Below are positions 21,908 to 29,592 of a stretch of DNA of 29,592 bases, piece after piece. Made by a program: the position numbers and the translations under genes. The notes under the pieces were generated by a model. That model made no database searches. It saw only the letters and a list, made by a program, of their open reading frames with translations, and had not been told where the DNA came from. Positions within the stretch are counted from its first letter, which is position 1; each line of letters opens with the position of its first letter. Origin of the DNA: JBCCMQ01 sp039179985 (GTDB taxonomy: Bacteria > Pseudomonadota > Alphaproteobacteria > Rhodobacterales > Rhodobacteraceae); the NCBI GenBank assembly GCA_039179985.1, contig JBCDED010000050.1:1-29592 (forward strand), given 5' to 3'.

Positions 21908-23290
21908 ATGAGCAGGGAACTTTGGGGCAATGTACGACAGGATCTCGAACAATCGGTTGGCAAGAACAACTTTTCCCAGTGGATAGAACCGCTGGAGCTT
22001 TCGGACCTTAAGAACGGCATCGCGACATTCAACGTGCCGTCGACTTTTGTGGGCAACTGGGTGACCCGCAATTTTGGGGAGCAGATCCAAACCGTCTTTG
22101 CAGCGCGAGGAAACCCGATCAATCGCATCGAGTTTTCCGTGCCCCCCAACAACCAGAACGACCGGCCGAAGGGCGCTGCACGCCCCACTCAAGCCACAGA
22201 CATGGGGAAGACTGCCGAAATGAAAGACAAAGCCGAGGATGACCGCGAAGACCTGGGGGCACCCCTGGATGCACGTTTCACGTTCGACACATTTGTCGTC
22301 GGCAAGCCGAACCAGCTGGCCTATGCTGCCGCGCGGCGAGTGGCCGAGGGTGGGGAGGCGACGTTCAATCCTCTGTTTCTTTACGGCGGCGTTGGTCTTG
22401 GCAAGACGCACCTGATGCATGCCATCGCCTGGGAACTGCGGGCCCAGCGGCCCGATCTCAGAACCGTCTATCTTTCGGCGGAACAGTTCATGTACCGTTT
22501 CGTGCAGGCCATCCGCGACAAGTCGATGATGGAGTTTAAACAGATGTTCCGCTCGGTCGACCTGCTGATGGTCGATGACGTGCAGTTCATCGCCGGCAAG
22601 GACAGCACGCAGGAAGAATTCTTCCACACGTTCAACGCGCTCGTGGACCAGAACAAGCAGATCATCATTTCCGCCGACCGCGCTCCGGTGGAAATCAAAG
22701 ACCTCGAAGACCGAATCCGGTCACGCCTGCAGTCCGGTCTTGTGGTAGACCTGCATCCCACCGACTACGAACTGCGGCTGGGCATCCTTCAGAAGAAAGC
22801 CGATCAGTACAAAGAGCAGTACCGCGATCTGGTTCTGGCCGACGGCGTGCTCGATTTCCTCGCTCACCGCATTTCAACCAACGTCCGCGTTCTCGAAGGC
22901 GCGCTGATGCGGCTTTTTGCCTTCGCCTCTCTCGTGGGACGGGAGATCACGCTTGAGCTGGCGCAGGACTGTCTGGCGGACATCCTTCGCGCCTCGGACC
23001 GCAAGGTCACCATCGAGGAAATCCAGCGGCGCGTGTCCGAACACTACAACATCCGCCTCAGCGATATCATTGGGCCAAAGCGCGTGCGTACCATCGCCCG
23101 GCCCCGGCAGATCGCCATGTATCTGTCGAAACAACTGACCTCGCGCAGCCTGCCCGAAATCGGGCGCCGCTTCGGCGGCCGTGACCACACCACCGTGATG
23201 CATGGCGTGCGCAAGATTGAAGAGCTCAAGGCCCACGACAACCAGATCGCCGAAGATCTGGAGATCCTGCGCCGCAGTCTCGAAGCGTAG
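21908..23290 (+). CDS. dnaA: Chromosomal replication initiator DnaA
   Basis: A 460-aa AAA+ initiator that opens the origin. Domain I begins MSRELWGNVRQDLEQSVGKNNFSQWIEPLEL. A short acidic linker (about 80-120) precedes the AAA+ core with Walker A GGVGLGKTH (160-168) and Walker B LLMVDDVQF (about 219-227). The C-terminal DNA-binding domain has the DnaA signature GRDHTTVMHGVRKIEEL. The ATG at 21908 is preferred to an in-frame start at 21776 that lies inside the rhodanese gene; AGGA lies just upstream. The usual partners dnaN and recF do not follow; an inositol-monophosphatase-family gene starts 7 nt after the stop. Confidence 0.98.
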   Translation: MSRELWGNVRQDLEQSVGKNNFSQWIEPLELSDLKNGIATFNVPSTFVGNWVTRNFGEQIQTVFAARGNPINRIEFSVPPNNQNDRPKGAARPTQATDMGKTAEMKDKAEDDREDLGAPLDARFTFDTFVVGKPNQLAYAAARRVAEGGEATFNPLFLYGGVGLGKTHLMHAIAWELRAQRPDLRTVYLSAEQFMYRFVQAIRDKSMMEFKQMFRSVDLLMVDDVQFIAGKDSTQEEFFHTFNALVDQNKQIIISADRAPVEIKDLEDRIRSRLQSGLVVDLHPTDYELRLGILQKKADQYKEQYRDLVLADGVLDFLAHRISTNVRVLEGALMRLFAFASLVGREITLELAQDCLADILRASDRKVTIEEIQRRVSEHYNIRLSDIIGPKRVRTIARPRQIAMYLSKQLTSRSLPEIGRRFGGRDHTTVMHGVRKIEELKAHDNQIAEDLEILRRSLEA

Positions 23291-23297
23291 TCCGGAC

Positions 23298-24116
23298 ATG
23301 CTAACAGCCGATCAGGAAACAGCCCTGATCGGGCTGGTCCGAGAGGTGGCCGCGGCCGAGATCATGTCTCGGTTCCGTGCCCTGGCGCCGGCGGACATTC
23401 AGTCGAAGGCCGCCCACGACGATCTGGTCACAGAGGCCGACACAGCCTCTGAAGCTGCGATCACAGAAGGCGCAAAACTGGCCCTTCCGGGCGCTCTGGT
23501 GGTCGGGGAAGAAGCAATAGCTGCGGATCCTTCACTGATGGACCAGCTTCCGTCGAGCCCTCTGACTGTGATGATCGACCCTGTGGACGGGACCTGGAAT
23601 TTTGCGAACGGGCTCGCCGTATTTGGTGTGATCCTGTCGGTGCAGCGCGCGGGCGAAACGGTTTTCGGCCTGCTCTACGACCCGGTCCTCGACGATTGGG
23701 TCATGGCCCGCAAGGGCGGCGGAGCGTGGTTCTGCCGTCCCGGTGACGCGCCCCAGCGGCTTGAGGTCAGCACGCCCGGCGCACCCGGGATGCAGACCGG
23801 CTACGCCTCGATCTTCCTTTTCCCGCCGGACCAACGCGCAGAGGCGGCAAAGGCCATGCAGAGTTATACCCGCGTCAGTTCGATCCGCTGTTCGTGCCAC
23901 GAGTACCGGTTGCTGACCCAGGGCAAGATCGACTTCGTTGTAAACCCCACCGCCAAACCCTGGGATCACGCGGCGGGCGCGCTGGCGGTCGCTGAGGCAG
24001 GCGGCGTCGTGGAGTTGATCGACGGGCGGGCCTATGATCCCACACGCAACACAGGCCAGGTGATCGCCGCGGCGGCGCCGAAGGTGCTGGACGAACTTCG
24101 CGGCTGGTTCGCCTAG
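23298..24116 (+). CDS. Inositol-monophosphatase-family phosphatase
   Basis: A 272-aa metal-dependent phosphatase of the IMPase/FIG superfamily. Metal-binding residues are visible in VVGEEA (E71), DPVDGTWNF (D94 and D97) and WDHAAGALAVAEAGG near the C-terminus. Family members act on inositol phosphate, histidinol phosphate (HisN) or 3'-phosphoadenosine compounds; the sequence alone does not decide, although Rhodobacteraceae copies are often annotated as inositol monophosphatase. The ATG at 23298 is 7 nt after the dnaA stop, implying co-transcription. Its TAG stop overlaps the stop of the convergent ClpP-like gene by 4 nt. Confidence 0.93.
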   Translation: MLTADQETALIGLVREVAAAEIMSRFRALAPADIQSKAAHDDLVTEADTASEAAITEGAKLALPGALVVGEEAIAADPSLMDQLPSSPLTVMIDPVDGTWNFANGLAVFGVILSVQRAGETVFGLLYDPVLDDWVMARKGGGAWFCRPGDAPQRLEVSTPGAPGMQTGYASIFLFPPDQRAEAAKAMQSYTRVSSIRCSCHEYRLLTQGKIDFVVNPTAKPWDHAAGALAVAEAGGVVELIDGRAYDPTRNTGQVIAAAAPKVLDELRGWFA

Positions 24117-24913
24117 TCGAGGATATGCGTGGCGAGCCGGGTTTCGTTCAGTTCGCTTTCGACCAGCACGTAGATTTCTTCGGGCGGCGTATTCAGCGAA
24201 TAGAGCATGAGCCCTGGATCGATCTCCATCTCGATGAGATAGGCCATGGTCTGTCCCTGCCCGTGCTGGATACCCTCCACGGCCAGAAAGACCGGCATAT
24301 AACCAGGCGCATCGTAGTAGTGCTGGTGCAGACCAACCGCCGCACGCTTGGACACGTGGCGCTCGACCCCGCCCGCCAGCATGTAGGGGCAGGCTGAAAG
24401 ACAGATCGTATCGGCCTGCATCACGGTCGTCTGCCCGCGGGTGCGGAGGGTTCGTCCGATCTCCAGCGCTTCGGTAACGACGCCGCCGGGGCTGTTCAGG
24501 GCGACGATATCCGGCACCTCGCCCAGCGTTCCCACATAGGTTTCAAACCGCTCCGCATCACCCGCAGCGATTCCACCCCGGATGAAGAGAGCGGGCCCAA
24601 ATCCGTCCACATCGGCCACACTAAATTCCAGTCGCTCCGGCAGCCCGCCCGGCACGGCGCGGCGAGGCTCCGACGGTCTGCGCGTGAAATCGGGCCGCGT
24701 CTCGGCAGGATTATACCTGCGCCGCTGGTCACCGGGCGACACCGGGCCTTCGGGCAGCGGCGGCGTGACGGTGAGCCGTGGCATCCATTGGGGCTGGACG
24801 TCCGACAGGACCAGCACCACGGCCAGACCTGCCTGCACGACCAAGACCCAGCGCAGCCAGCGGCGGATCGCGGGCGGCGGCTGTGACGGGGGCGCGTCGG
24901 GTTCGGCGGTCAT
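24113..24913 (-). CDS. Membrane-anchored periplasmic ClpP/crotonase-fold protein (COG3904-like)
   Basis: A 266-aa protein with one N-terminal membrane helix (about residues 18-37), a Pro/Arg-rich linker (about 45-95) and a ClpP-like domain (about 100-260). The domain shows LNSPGGVVTEALEIGRTLR and then CLSACPYMLAGG. S173 in LSACP sits where the ClpP nucleophile would be, and H196 in VGLHQHYY sits 23 residues later, close to the Ser–His spacing of ClpP proteases. An active serine hydrolase is therefore plausible but unproven. Hydrophobic helix position and the proline-rich linker suggest a periplasmic domain. It starts 7 nt after the stop of the upstream four-TM gene, so the two form an operon. 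Function unknown. Confidence 0.85.
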   Translation of the reverse strand: MTAEPDAPPSQPPPAIRRWLRWVLVVQAGLAVVLVLSDVQPQWMPRLTVTPPLPEGPVSPGDQRRRYNPAETRPDFTRRPSEPRRAVPGGLPERLEFSVADVDGFGPALFIRGGIAAGDAERFETYVGTLGEVPDIVALNSPGGVVTEALEIGRTLRTRGQTTVMQADTICLSACPYMLAGGVERHVSKRAAVGLHQHYYDAPGYMPVFLAVEGIQHGQGQTMAYLIEMEIDPGLMLYSLNTPPEEIYVLVESELNETRLATHILD

Positions 24914-24920
24914 GCGCCTC

Positions 24921-26216
24921 TTACTCCGCCGCCTGCCGGACGTGGCTGTCCGGCCCGGTTACCCGCCGCATCACTTCGGTATCAGCGGCGCCCATGGAGG
25001 CCTCCACATCCTTCATCGCATTGATCGCAGCCTTGAGATCTGCCAGCGTCAGCGTCTCTTCGATGCTCAGCCCGTCCCGGCCCGAACGGATCGCGGCCTG
25101 CGTGATCGCAAGCATGAAGACAAGCACGGCCGGCAAGAGATCAATGGCAATCGCGCCCGCCCAGGACGGGACGAAGCTGTTTGCATATTTGATCACCGCA
25201 TCGGCACTGGAGATCGGGTTATAGGCCGTCTCTTGCGGAGGTTCGATAGCCAGCACGTCATCCGCGGCGCGCTTCAGCGTCTGGCTGCGCTGGTCGAGCG
25301 CGTCGAGCACCGAAGCAATGGTCGAAGTCTGCGCCTCGCGTATGCTGCTGCTGCGCCCGTCGAGGTCCGGCAAAACGACCGAGGCCGGCAGATCTTCGGC
25401 GGCCCGCGCGACCAGCGGCGCGACCGAATACTGGTTCAAACTCGCAATCACGCCCGCCAGCCGCAGGCTTTCTTCGGAAAACGCGACCGAGCGCCGCTCG
25501 ACCGGCCCGGGCGCCACGGTCAGCGCCCGCATCCGGCCGATGATGGAATTTCCTTCCTCGAAGGCCGCATCGATCAGCGGCTGCTGGTCGGCAATCTGGT
25601 TTTCGAGATTGCGAAGTTCTTCGGTTTTCTGCGTCAGAACACGGAACACCGCGCCCTCGCCCGCCGTACCGGAGAGTTCCCCCGACCGTTCCTGCTGCGC
25701 CAAGGCCTCGAAAGCTTCGCGCGCGCGCTCTACCTCGCGGCCCAGGGCCTGACCCGACAGCGCGATTTCATGGGCCTGTTCCAAGGCGGCCTGATAATCG
25801 CGCACAGTGTTGTCGAGATGCTGTTCGACCGCGGCCGAGCCCGCCAGCGCCGCCGCATTCAGCCAGCTCGACATCGCGATGATCGCGGTAGACCCGACGA
25901 TCATCGAAACCGTGAGACCAATAAAGCCCCCTGCACTACGCATGGAGGGCAAAAGACGTAGCATGTAGCTCCAGAAAACGAAGATGCCGACGGAGACGGC
26001 GATGGAATAGGCAACGGCCGCAAAAAAGCTCAAAGCGCCGTTGTCTTCCAGAAGCGAAGACACGCCGAGATACGTGTAGATGCCCGAGGCGATGGCCAAA
26101 ACCCCAAGCGCGGCGGGCGTGAAGGTATCGAGCCAGGACAGATGACCTTCCAGCTCTTTCGCCGTCCTGAGGCCCTTGGCCTCCGCAGCTGTCAATTTGG
26201 GCGCATCGTCCATCAT
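24921..26216 (-). CDS. Four-TM membrane protein with long coiled-coil loop, function unknown
   Basis: I do not recognise a named family for this 431-aa protein. Hydrophobic helices lie at about 33-53, 61-85, 96-116 and 352-375. Between the third and fourth is a stretch of about 230 residues rich in Glu, Gln, Arg and Ala with heptad-like helices (for example VERAREAFEALAQQERS and FRVLTQKTEELRNLENQIADQQ). By the positive-inside rule (LRLLPSMRS between TM2 and TM3) the N- and C-termini would be cytoplasmic and the coiled coil periplasmic. The start is ATG at 26216 or at 26213. It is co-oriented with, and 7 nt upstream of, the ClpP-like gene, whose predicted domain is also periplasmic, so physical partnership is a reasonable inference. 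Confidence 0.85.
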   Translation of the reverse strand: MMDDAPKLTAAEAKGLRTAKELEGHLSWLDTFTPAALGVLAIASGIYTYLGVSSLLEDNGALSFFAAVAYSIAVSVGIFVFWSYMLRLLPSMRSAGGFIGLTVSMIVGSTAIIAMSSWLNAAALAGSAAVEQHLDNTVRDYQAALEQAHEIALSGQALGREVERAREAFEALAQQERSGELSGTAGEGAVFRVLTQKTEELRNLENQIADQQPLIDAAFEEGNSIIGRMRALTVAPGPVERRSVAFSEESLRLAGVIASLNQYSVAPLVARAAEDLPASVVLPDLDGRSSSIREAQTSTIASVLDALDQRSQTLKRAADDVLAIEPPQETAYNPISSADAVIKYANSFVPSWAGAIAIDLLPAVLVFMLAITQAAIRSGRDGLSIEETLTLADLKAAINAMKDVEASMGAADTEVMRRVTGPDSHVRQAAE

Positions 26217-26286
26217 TCCCGCAATCCCCGTCAGATTCGCCCGCCCAGACTACTTATATCGGTACTGACGCGCCGAATGTCACGTG

Positions 26287-26305
26287 CGGGGCCTTAAATG
26301 CCCCG
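26287..26305 (-). terminator. Hairpin downstream of gyrB, possible terminator
   Basis: CGGGGC and GCCCCG pair over 6 bp with a 7-nt loop, 36 nt after the gyrB stop on the minus strand, extendable by wobble pairs. There is no T-run. The rest of 26217-26340 contains no gene and must also hold any promoter for the four-TM gene. Confidence 0.35.
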
Positions 26306-26340
26306 TGTTGCAAATTGGATCCGGGTCCGTGGCTTTGGCG

Positions 26341-28758
26341 TCAGAAATCCAGGTTCTCGACACTCAGAGCGTTCGACTGGATGAACTCGCGTCGCGGTTC
26401 GACCACATCGCCCATGAGCTTGGTGAAGATGTCGTCGGCCTCAGCCACATCTTCGACTTTCACCTGCAAGAGCGTCCGTGCCTCGGGGTCAAGCGTCGTT
26501 TCCCAAAGCTGGTCGGGGTTCATCTCGCCAAGGCCCTTGTAGCGTTGCAACGTCAGACCCTTTTCACCCTCGCCAAGGATTGCGTCGAGCAATTCGAGCG
26601 GCCCATGGACGGTGATTTCCTTGTCCTTGCGAACCAGAACGGCCGGCGCGCCGTAAATCTCTTGCAGGCCAGTGGTAAACTCGGACAGGCGCCGTGCCTC
26701 CGACGACCGCAACACCGGCCCGTCAAGCGTGCGCACCTCTTCCACGCCCCGCACTGCACGTGTCAGGCGAATGCCCTTGTCCTGCGTCGGACGGCCCATC
26801 CAGCCGCGTTCGTATTCCACGGCGATAAGATCCAGCCGCGCGGCGACCGCATCGGCCGTGCCCTGAATATCGGCATCGATCTGGCCCGGCACCATGGCCC
26901 CCGCGATCGCCGCCTGTTCCACGATGTGCATGGGGTAATGCGTCGGGAAAGCCTGCAGGATGCGCTTGACCGACCGCGCCTCTTCCACGACGCGCAAAAG
27001 GTCCTGACCGACGATTTCTTCACCCGACCCGAGCCGCAGTACGGCCCCCTCGATCCCCATCTCGATCAGATAGTCATCAAGCGCCGACTGGTCCTTTAGA
27101 TAGACCTCGGACTTGCCGCGCGCGACTTTGTAGAGCGGCGGCTGCGCAATGTAGAGGTATCCACCCTCGATGATCTCAGGCATCTGACGGAAGAAAAACG
27201 TCAGAAGCAGCGTGCGGATATGCGCACCGTCCACATCCGCGTCGGTCATGATGATGATCTTGTGGTAGCGCAGTTTCGAGATGTCGAACTCGTCGCGCCC
27301 GATACCCGTGCCAAGGGCCGTGATCAGAGTGCCGATTTCCTGGCTCGACAGCATCCGGTCGAACCGCGCACGTTCTACGTTCAGAATTTTACCGCGCAGG
27401 GGAAGCACTGCCTGATTGGCGCGGGCGCGGCCCTGTTTGGCCGAACCACCGGCACTGTCCCCCTCCACGAGGAACAGTTCCCGGTCTTCGGGGTCACGCG
27501 CCTGACAATCCGCGAGCTTTCCGGGCAGGCTGGCTACATCCAGCGCCGATTTCTTGCGCGTCATCTCGCGGGCCTTGCGGGCCGCCTCTCGGGCCAGCGC
27601 TGCTTCGACGATCTTGGTCACAACCATGCGCGCGGGCCCCGGGTTTTCCTCGAACCACTCGGCCAGCTTTTCGTTCATCAGCCCTTCGACCGCGGGCCGC
27701 ACCTCGGAGGAGACAAGCTTGTCTTTCGTCTGAGAGGAGAACTTTGGATCCGGCACCTTTACGCTGAGCACGCAGGTCAGACCCTCGCGCGCGTCATCGC
27801 CGGTGAAGTTCACCTTTTCCTTCCGGGCAATCCCCGACTGACCGGCGTAAAGGTTCAGAGTACGCGTCAGAGCGCCCCGGAAGCCTGCCAGATGCGTACC
27901 GCCGTCCCGCTGCGGGATGTTGTTGGTGAAGGGCAGCACCATCTCGTTATAGCCGTCGTTCCACCACATGGCGACTTCGACGGTGATCCCGTCCCTCTCG
28001 CCCGAGATGAAGACCGGCTCATCGATCAGCGGTGTCTTTGAGCGGTCGAGAAAGCGCACGAATTCGCGCACGCCGCCCTCATAGACCATCTCGGCGCGCT
28101 GGATTTCGCCGTGGCGCGCGTCTTCCAGGACAATCTTGACGCCGGAGTTCAGGAACGCCAGTTCGCGCAACCGCGATTCAAGCGTTTTGAAACTGTAGTC
28201 GATGTTCGAGAAGGTGTTCGTGGAAGCGAGAAAGCGCACCTCGGTGCCTTTTCGGCCGTTTGCGTCGCCCACCACCTCAAGGTGCTTGACCGTTTCGCCG
28301 TTCTCAAAACGCGCATGGTGTTCCTTACCATCGCGCCAGATGCGCAAATCCAGCCAGTCCGACAGCGCGTTGACCACCGAAACGCCCACGCCGTGCAGGC
28401 CGCCCGACACCTTGTAAGAGTTCTGGTCAAACTTCCCGCCAGCATGCAGCTGGGTCATAATGACCTCGGCCGCCGAGACGCCCTCTTCTTCGTGGATGCC
28501 GACCGGAATTCCGCGCCCGTTGTCCGAGACCGATACACTGCCATCGGCATGCAAAACCACCGTCACGGCATCGGCATGGCCTGCCAGAGCTTCGTCGATC
28601 CCGTTGTCGACAACCTCATAGACCATGTGGTGCAGGCCCGACCCGTCATCGGTGTCACCGATGTACATGCCCGGGCGCTTGCGCACCGCCTCCAAGCCTT
28701 TGAGAACTTTGATAGAATCAGCGCCGTAGTCTTCGGTCAGCTGGCCGTCGTCCGCCAT
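26341..28758 (-). CDS. gyrB: DNA gyrase subunit B
   Basis: An 805-aa ATPase subunit of gyrase, which introduces negative supercoils. The GHKL ATPase domain shows EVVDNGIDEALAG (about 48-60), DNGRGIP (79-85) and the ATP-lid GGLHGVGVSVVNAL (about 119-132). The Toprim domain has LVEGDSAGGSAKQGR and TDADVDGAHIRTLLLTFFFRQ. The C-terminus REFIQSNALSVENLD is typical. The ATG at 28758 is chosen because GyrB proteins begin close before the YGADSIKVLKGLEAVRKRPGMYIG block; a longer frame to 28815 overlaps the promoter. The length is normal. It is transcribed opposite to dnaA, not in the common dnaA–dnaN–recF–gyrB order. Confidence 0.98.
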   Translation of the reverse strand: MADDGQLTEDYGADSIKVLKGLEAVRKRPGMYIGDTDDGSGLHHMVYEVVDNGIDEALAGHADAVTVVLHADGSVSVSDNGRGIPVGIHEEEGVSAAEVIMTQLHAGGKFDQNSYKVSGGLHGVGVSVVNALSDWLDLRIWRDGKEHHARFENGETVKHLEVVGDANGRKGTEVRFLASTNTFSNIDYSFKTLESRLRELAFLNSGVKIVLEDARHGEIQRAEMVYEGGVREFVRFLDRSKTPLIDEPVFISGERDGITVEVAMWWNDGYNEMVLPFTNNIPQRDGGTHLAGFRGALTRTLNLYAGQSGIARKEKVNFTGDDAREGLTCVLSVKVPDPKFSSQTKDKLVSSEVRPAVEGLMNEKLAEWFEENPGPARMVVTKIVEAALAREAARKAREMTRKKSALDVASLPGKLADCQARDPEDRELFLVEGDSAGGSAKQGRARANQAVLPLRGKILNVERARFDRMLSSQEIGTLITALGTGIGRDEFDISKLRYHKIIIMTDADVDGAHIRTLLLTFFFRQMPEIIEGGYLYIAQPPLYKVARGKSEVYLKDQSALDDYLIEMGIEGAVLRLGSGEEIVGQDLLRVVEEARSVKRILQAFPTHYPMHIVEQAAIAGAMVPGQIDADIQGTADAVAARLDLIAVEYERGWMGRPTQDKGIRLTRAVRGVEEVRTLDGPVLRSSEARRLSEFTTGLQEIYGAPAVLVRKDKEITVHGPLELLDAILGEGEKGLTLQRYKGLGEMNPDQLWETTLDPEARTLLQVKVEDVAEADDIFTKLMGDVVEPRREFIQSNALSVENLDF

Positions 28759-28786
28759 GCCTGCCCATCCTTTGTTAGTCCCCCAA

Positions 28787-28815
28787 AATATAAGCATTTT
28801 TGAGGGGTTTGTCAC
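28787..28815 (-). promoter_or_regulatory. gyrB promoter with overlapping inverted repeats
   Basis: On the minus strand GTGACA (plus 28810-28815), exactly 17 bases, then TATATT (plus 28787-28792) form a good sigma-70-like promoter, starting transcription about 22 nt before the gyrB ATG. A near-palindrome TGTNACGTNACA (28810-28821) covers the -35. A second inverted repeat (arms about 28780-28788 and 28798-28807) covers the -10 and spacer. Both are possible operator or supercoiling-sensitive elements. Confidence 0.5.
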
Positions 28816-28849
28816 GTAACAGACACAATATTTAGTGTTTTCCGAATCG

Positions 28850-29592
28850 CTACGGATCGCGCAGCCAGCCGGGCCCGAAATCCACGGTCCGGCACCCCGT
28901 CAGCCCGCCCAGACGATCCAGTTCAGAGAGGAGTTTCTGATGCCGCAGCTTGCCCCATTTCACGCCCGGTTCAGGCCAGAGTGCCCTCACTGACAGGCAG
29001 CCTTCTGCGCGCGCACATTTCATGTCTATGCGGCCCACCAGTCGGTCGCCTTCAAGGATTGGGAAGACATAATAACCATACGTCCTCTTCGTCTCGGGCA
29101 CGAAGATCTCGATCCGGTAGGAAAATCCAAAGAGCCGCTCGGCGCGTTTGCGGTCGCGCAAAGCCGGATCAAAGGGGCTGAGGATGCGCAGGCGGCCAGA
29201 CAGCTCGGGCACCGGCCCATCCACAAGGCCCGGCCGCGCGAAGGACCGTCGCCAGGACCCGTCAGCAAGGCCGATCTCGATCTCTTCGATCCGGCCCGCC
29301 GCGCATTCCGCCGCACACCAGTCCTTGGCCTCCGCCGGGCTCGCCAGTGCCCAGAAGGCAGCGATCTCGCCCGATGACGCAAAGGCCAGCCGGTCGAGCG
29401 CGGCGTTGCAGGCCCAGTCGAGCGTCTCCGCGGGCTCGGTCCGCTCGGCCAGCACGGACGCGGGCAAAACCCGTTCAGTCAGATCGTAGTACTTGCGAAA
29501 CCCCTCCCGCTTGGTCACCGCCAGGGCGCCGGTGCGCCAGTGGTACTCAAGCGCCGTCTTCGACGGATGCCAGTCCCACCAACCGCCGCTGG
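28850..29592 (-). CDS. YcaQ-type winged-helix protein (DNA glycosylase-like), 5' end outside window
   Basis: The visible 247 codons are the C-terminal part of a COG3214 (HTH_42/YcaQ/AlkX-like) protein. The sequence WWDWHPSKTALEYHWRTGALAVTKREGFRKYYDLTERV continues in frame through the right edge, so the GTG at 29518 is internal and not the true start. Later family stretches are LSPFDPALRDRKRAERLFGFSYRIEIFVPETKRTYGYYVFPIL and LVGRIDMKC. E. coli YcaQ unhooks DNA interstrand crosslinks, and other members are glycosylases with varied substrates; the substrate here is unknown. It ends 34 nt upstream of the gyrB promoter and is co-oriented with gyrB. Confidence 0.9.
   Translation of the reverse strand, partial: SGGWWDWHPSKTALEYHWRTGALAVTKREGFRKYYDLTERVLPASVLAERTEPAETLDWACNAALDRLAFASSGEIAAFWALASPAEAKDWCAAECAAGRIEEIEIGLADGSWRRSFARPGLVDGPVPELSGRLRILSPFDPALRDRKRAERLFGFSYRIEIFVPETKRTYGYYVFPILEGDRLVGRIDMKCARAEGCLSVRALWPEPGVKWGKLRHQKLLSELDRLGGLTGCRTVDFGPGWLRDP

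Noticed and set aside
28759..28815. gyrB start at the far upstream ATG (28815)
   Set aside because: It would add 19 non-conserved residues and overlap the promoter; the ATG at 28758 fits the family N-terminus.
29516..29518. GTG as start of the YcaQ-type gene
   Set aside because: The reading frame continues upstream with conserved WWDWHPSKTALEY-type sequence to the window edge, so this codon is internal.

Overview
The window is a GC-rich chromosomal segment from an alphaproteobacterium, most likely a member of the Rhodobacteraceae (Roseobacter group). The evidence is the gene set and neighbourhoods: a complex-I-associated NDUFA9-like protein, ubiE/ubiB for ubiquinone, the mutM–enoyl-CoA hydratase–rpsT–dnaA string, single-domain FlgJ, an FzlA-like GST-fold protein, and frequent GTG/TTG starts. 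Nearly all of it is housekeeping DNA. I see no phage, IS element, CRISPR array, toxin–antitoxin pair or defence system.

Layout: (1) 1–2106: tRNA-Leu(CAG) with a very good promoter, an NDUFA9-like SDR, and convergent uppP. (2) 2107–9467: AT-rich upstream region, then a tight glutamate synthase operon gltD–secreted Cys protein–GFA enzyme–gltB, the last three joined by ATGA overlaps. (3) 9556–12068: mtgA (peptidoglycan glycosyltransferase), an FzlA-like GST-fold protein and queG (queuosine synthesis). (4) 12100–16675: a small flagellar island. It has a 364-codon unknown ORF, a motB gene cut off after about 30 codons, flgN and flgJ on the minus strand, and fliK and flgD on the plus strand. (5) 16693–18981: ubiB and ubiE (ubiquinone), divergent from (6) 19122–23290: mutM, enoyl-CoA hydratase, rpsT with a textbook terminator, a rhodanese-domain protein and dnaA. 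(7) 23298–24116: inositol-monophosphatase-family gene directly behind dnaA. (8) 24113–26216, minus: a membrane-anchored ClpP-like protein and a four-TM coiled-coil protein. (9) 26341–28758, minus: gyrB. (10) 28850–29592, minus: a YcaQ-type winged-helix protein running off the right edge.

How the parts work together: GltB and GltD form the NADPH glutamate synthase. MtgA, UppP and probably FzlA serve envelope growth and division. UbiE, UbiB and the NDUFA9-like protein serve the quinone and respiratory chain. DnaA and GyrB serve replication. FlgN, FlgJ, FliK and FlgD serve flagellar rod and hook assembly.

The most unusual points are the motB remnant, which suggests deletion or rearrangement inside the flagellar cluster; the absence of dnaN and recF between dnaA and gyrB, with gyrB inverted; and the uncharacterised ClpP-like/coiled-coil membrane pair next to gyrB. 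The ClpP-like pair is the best candidate here for an undescribed system, but its function is inference only.
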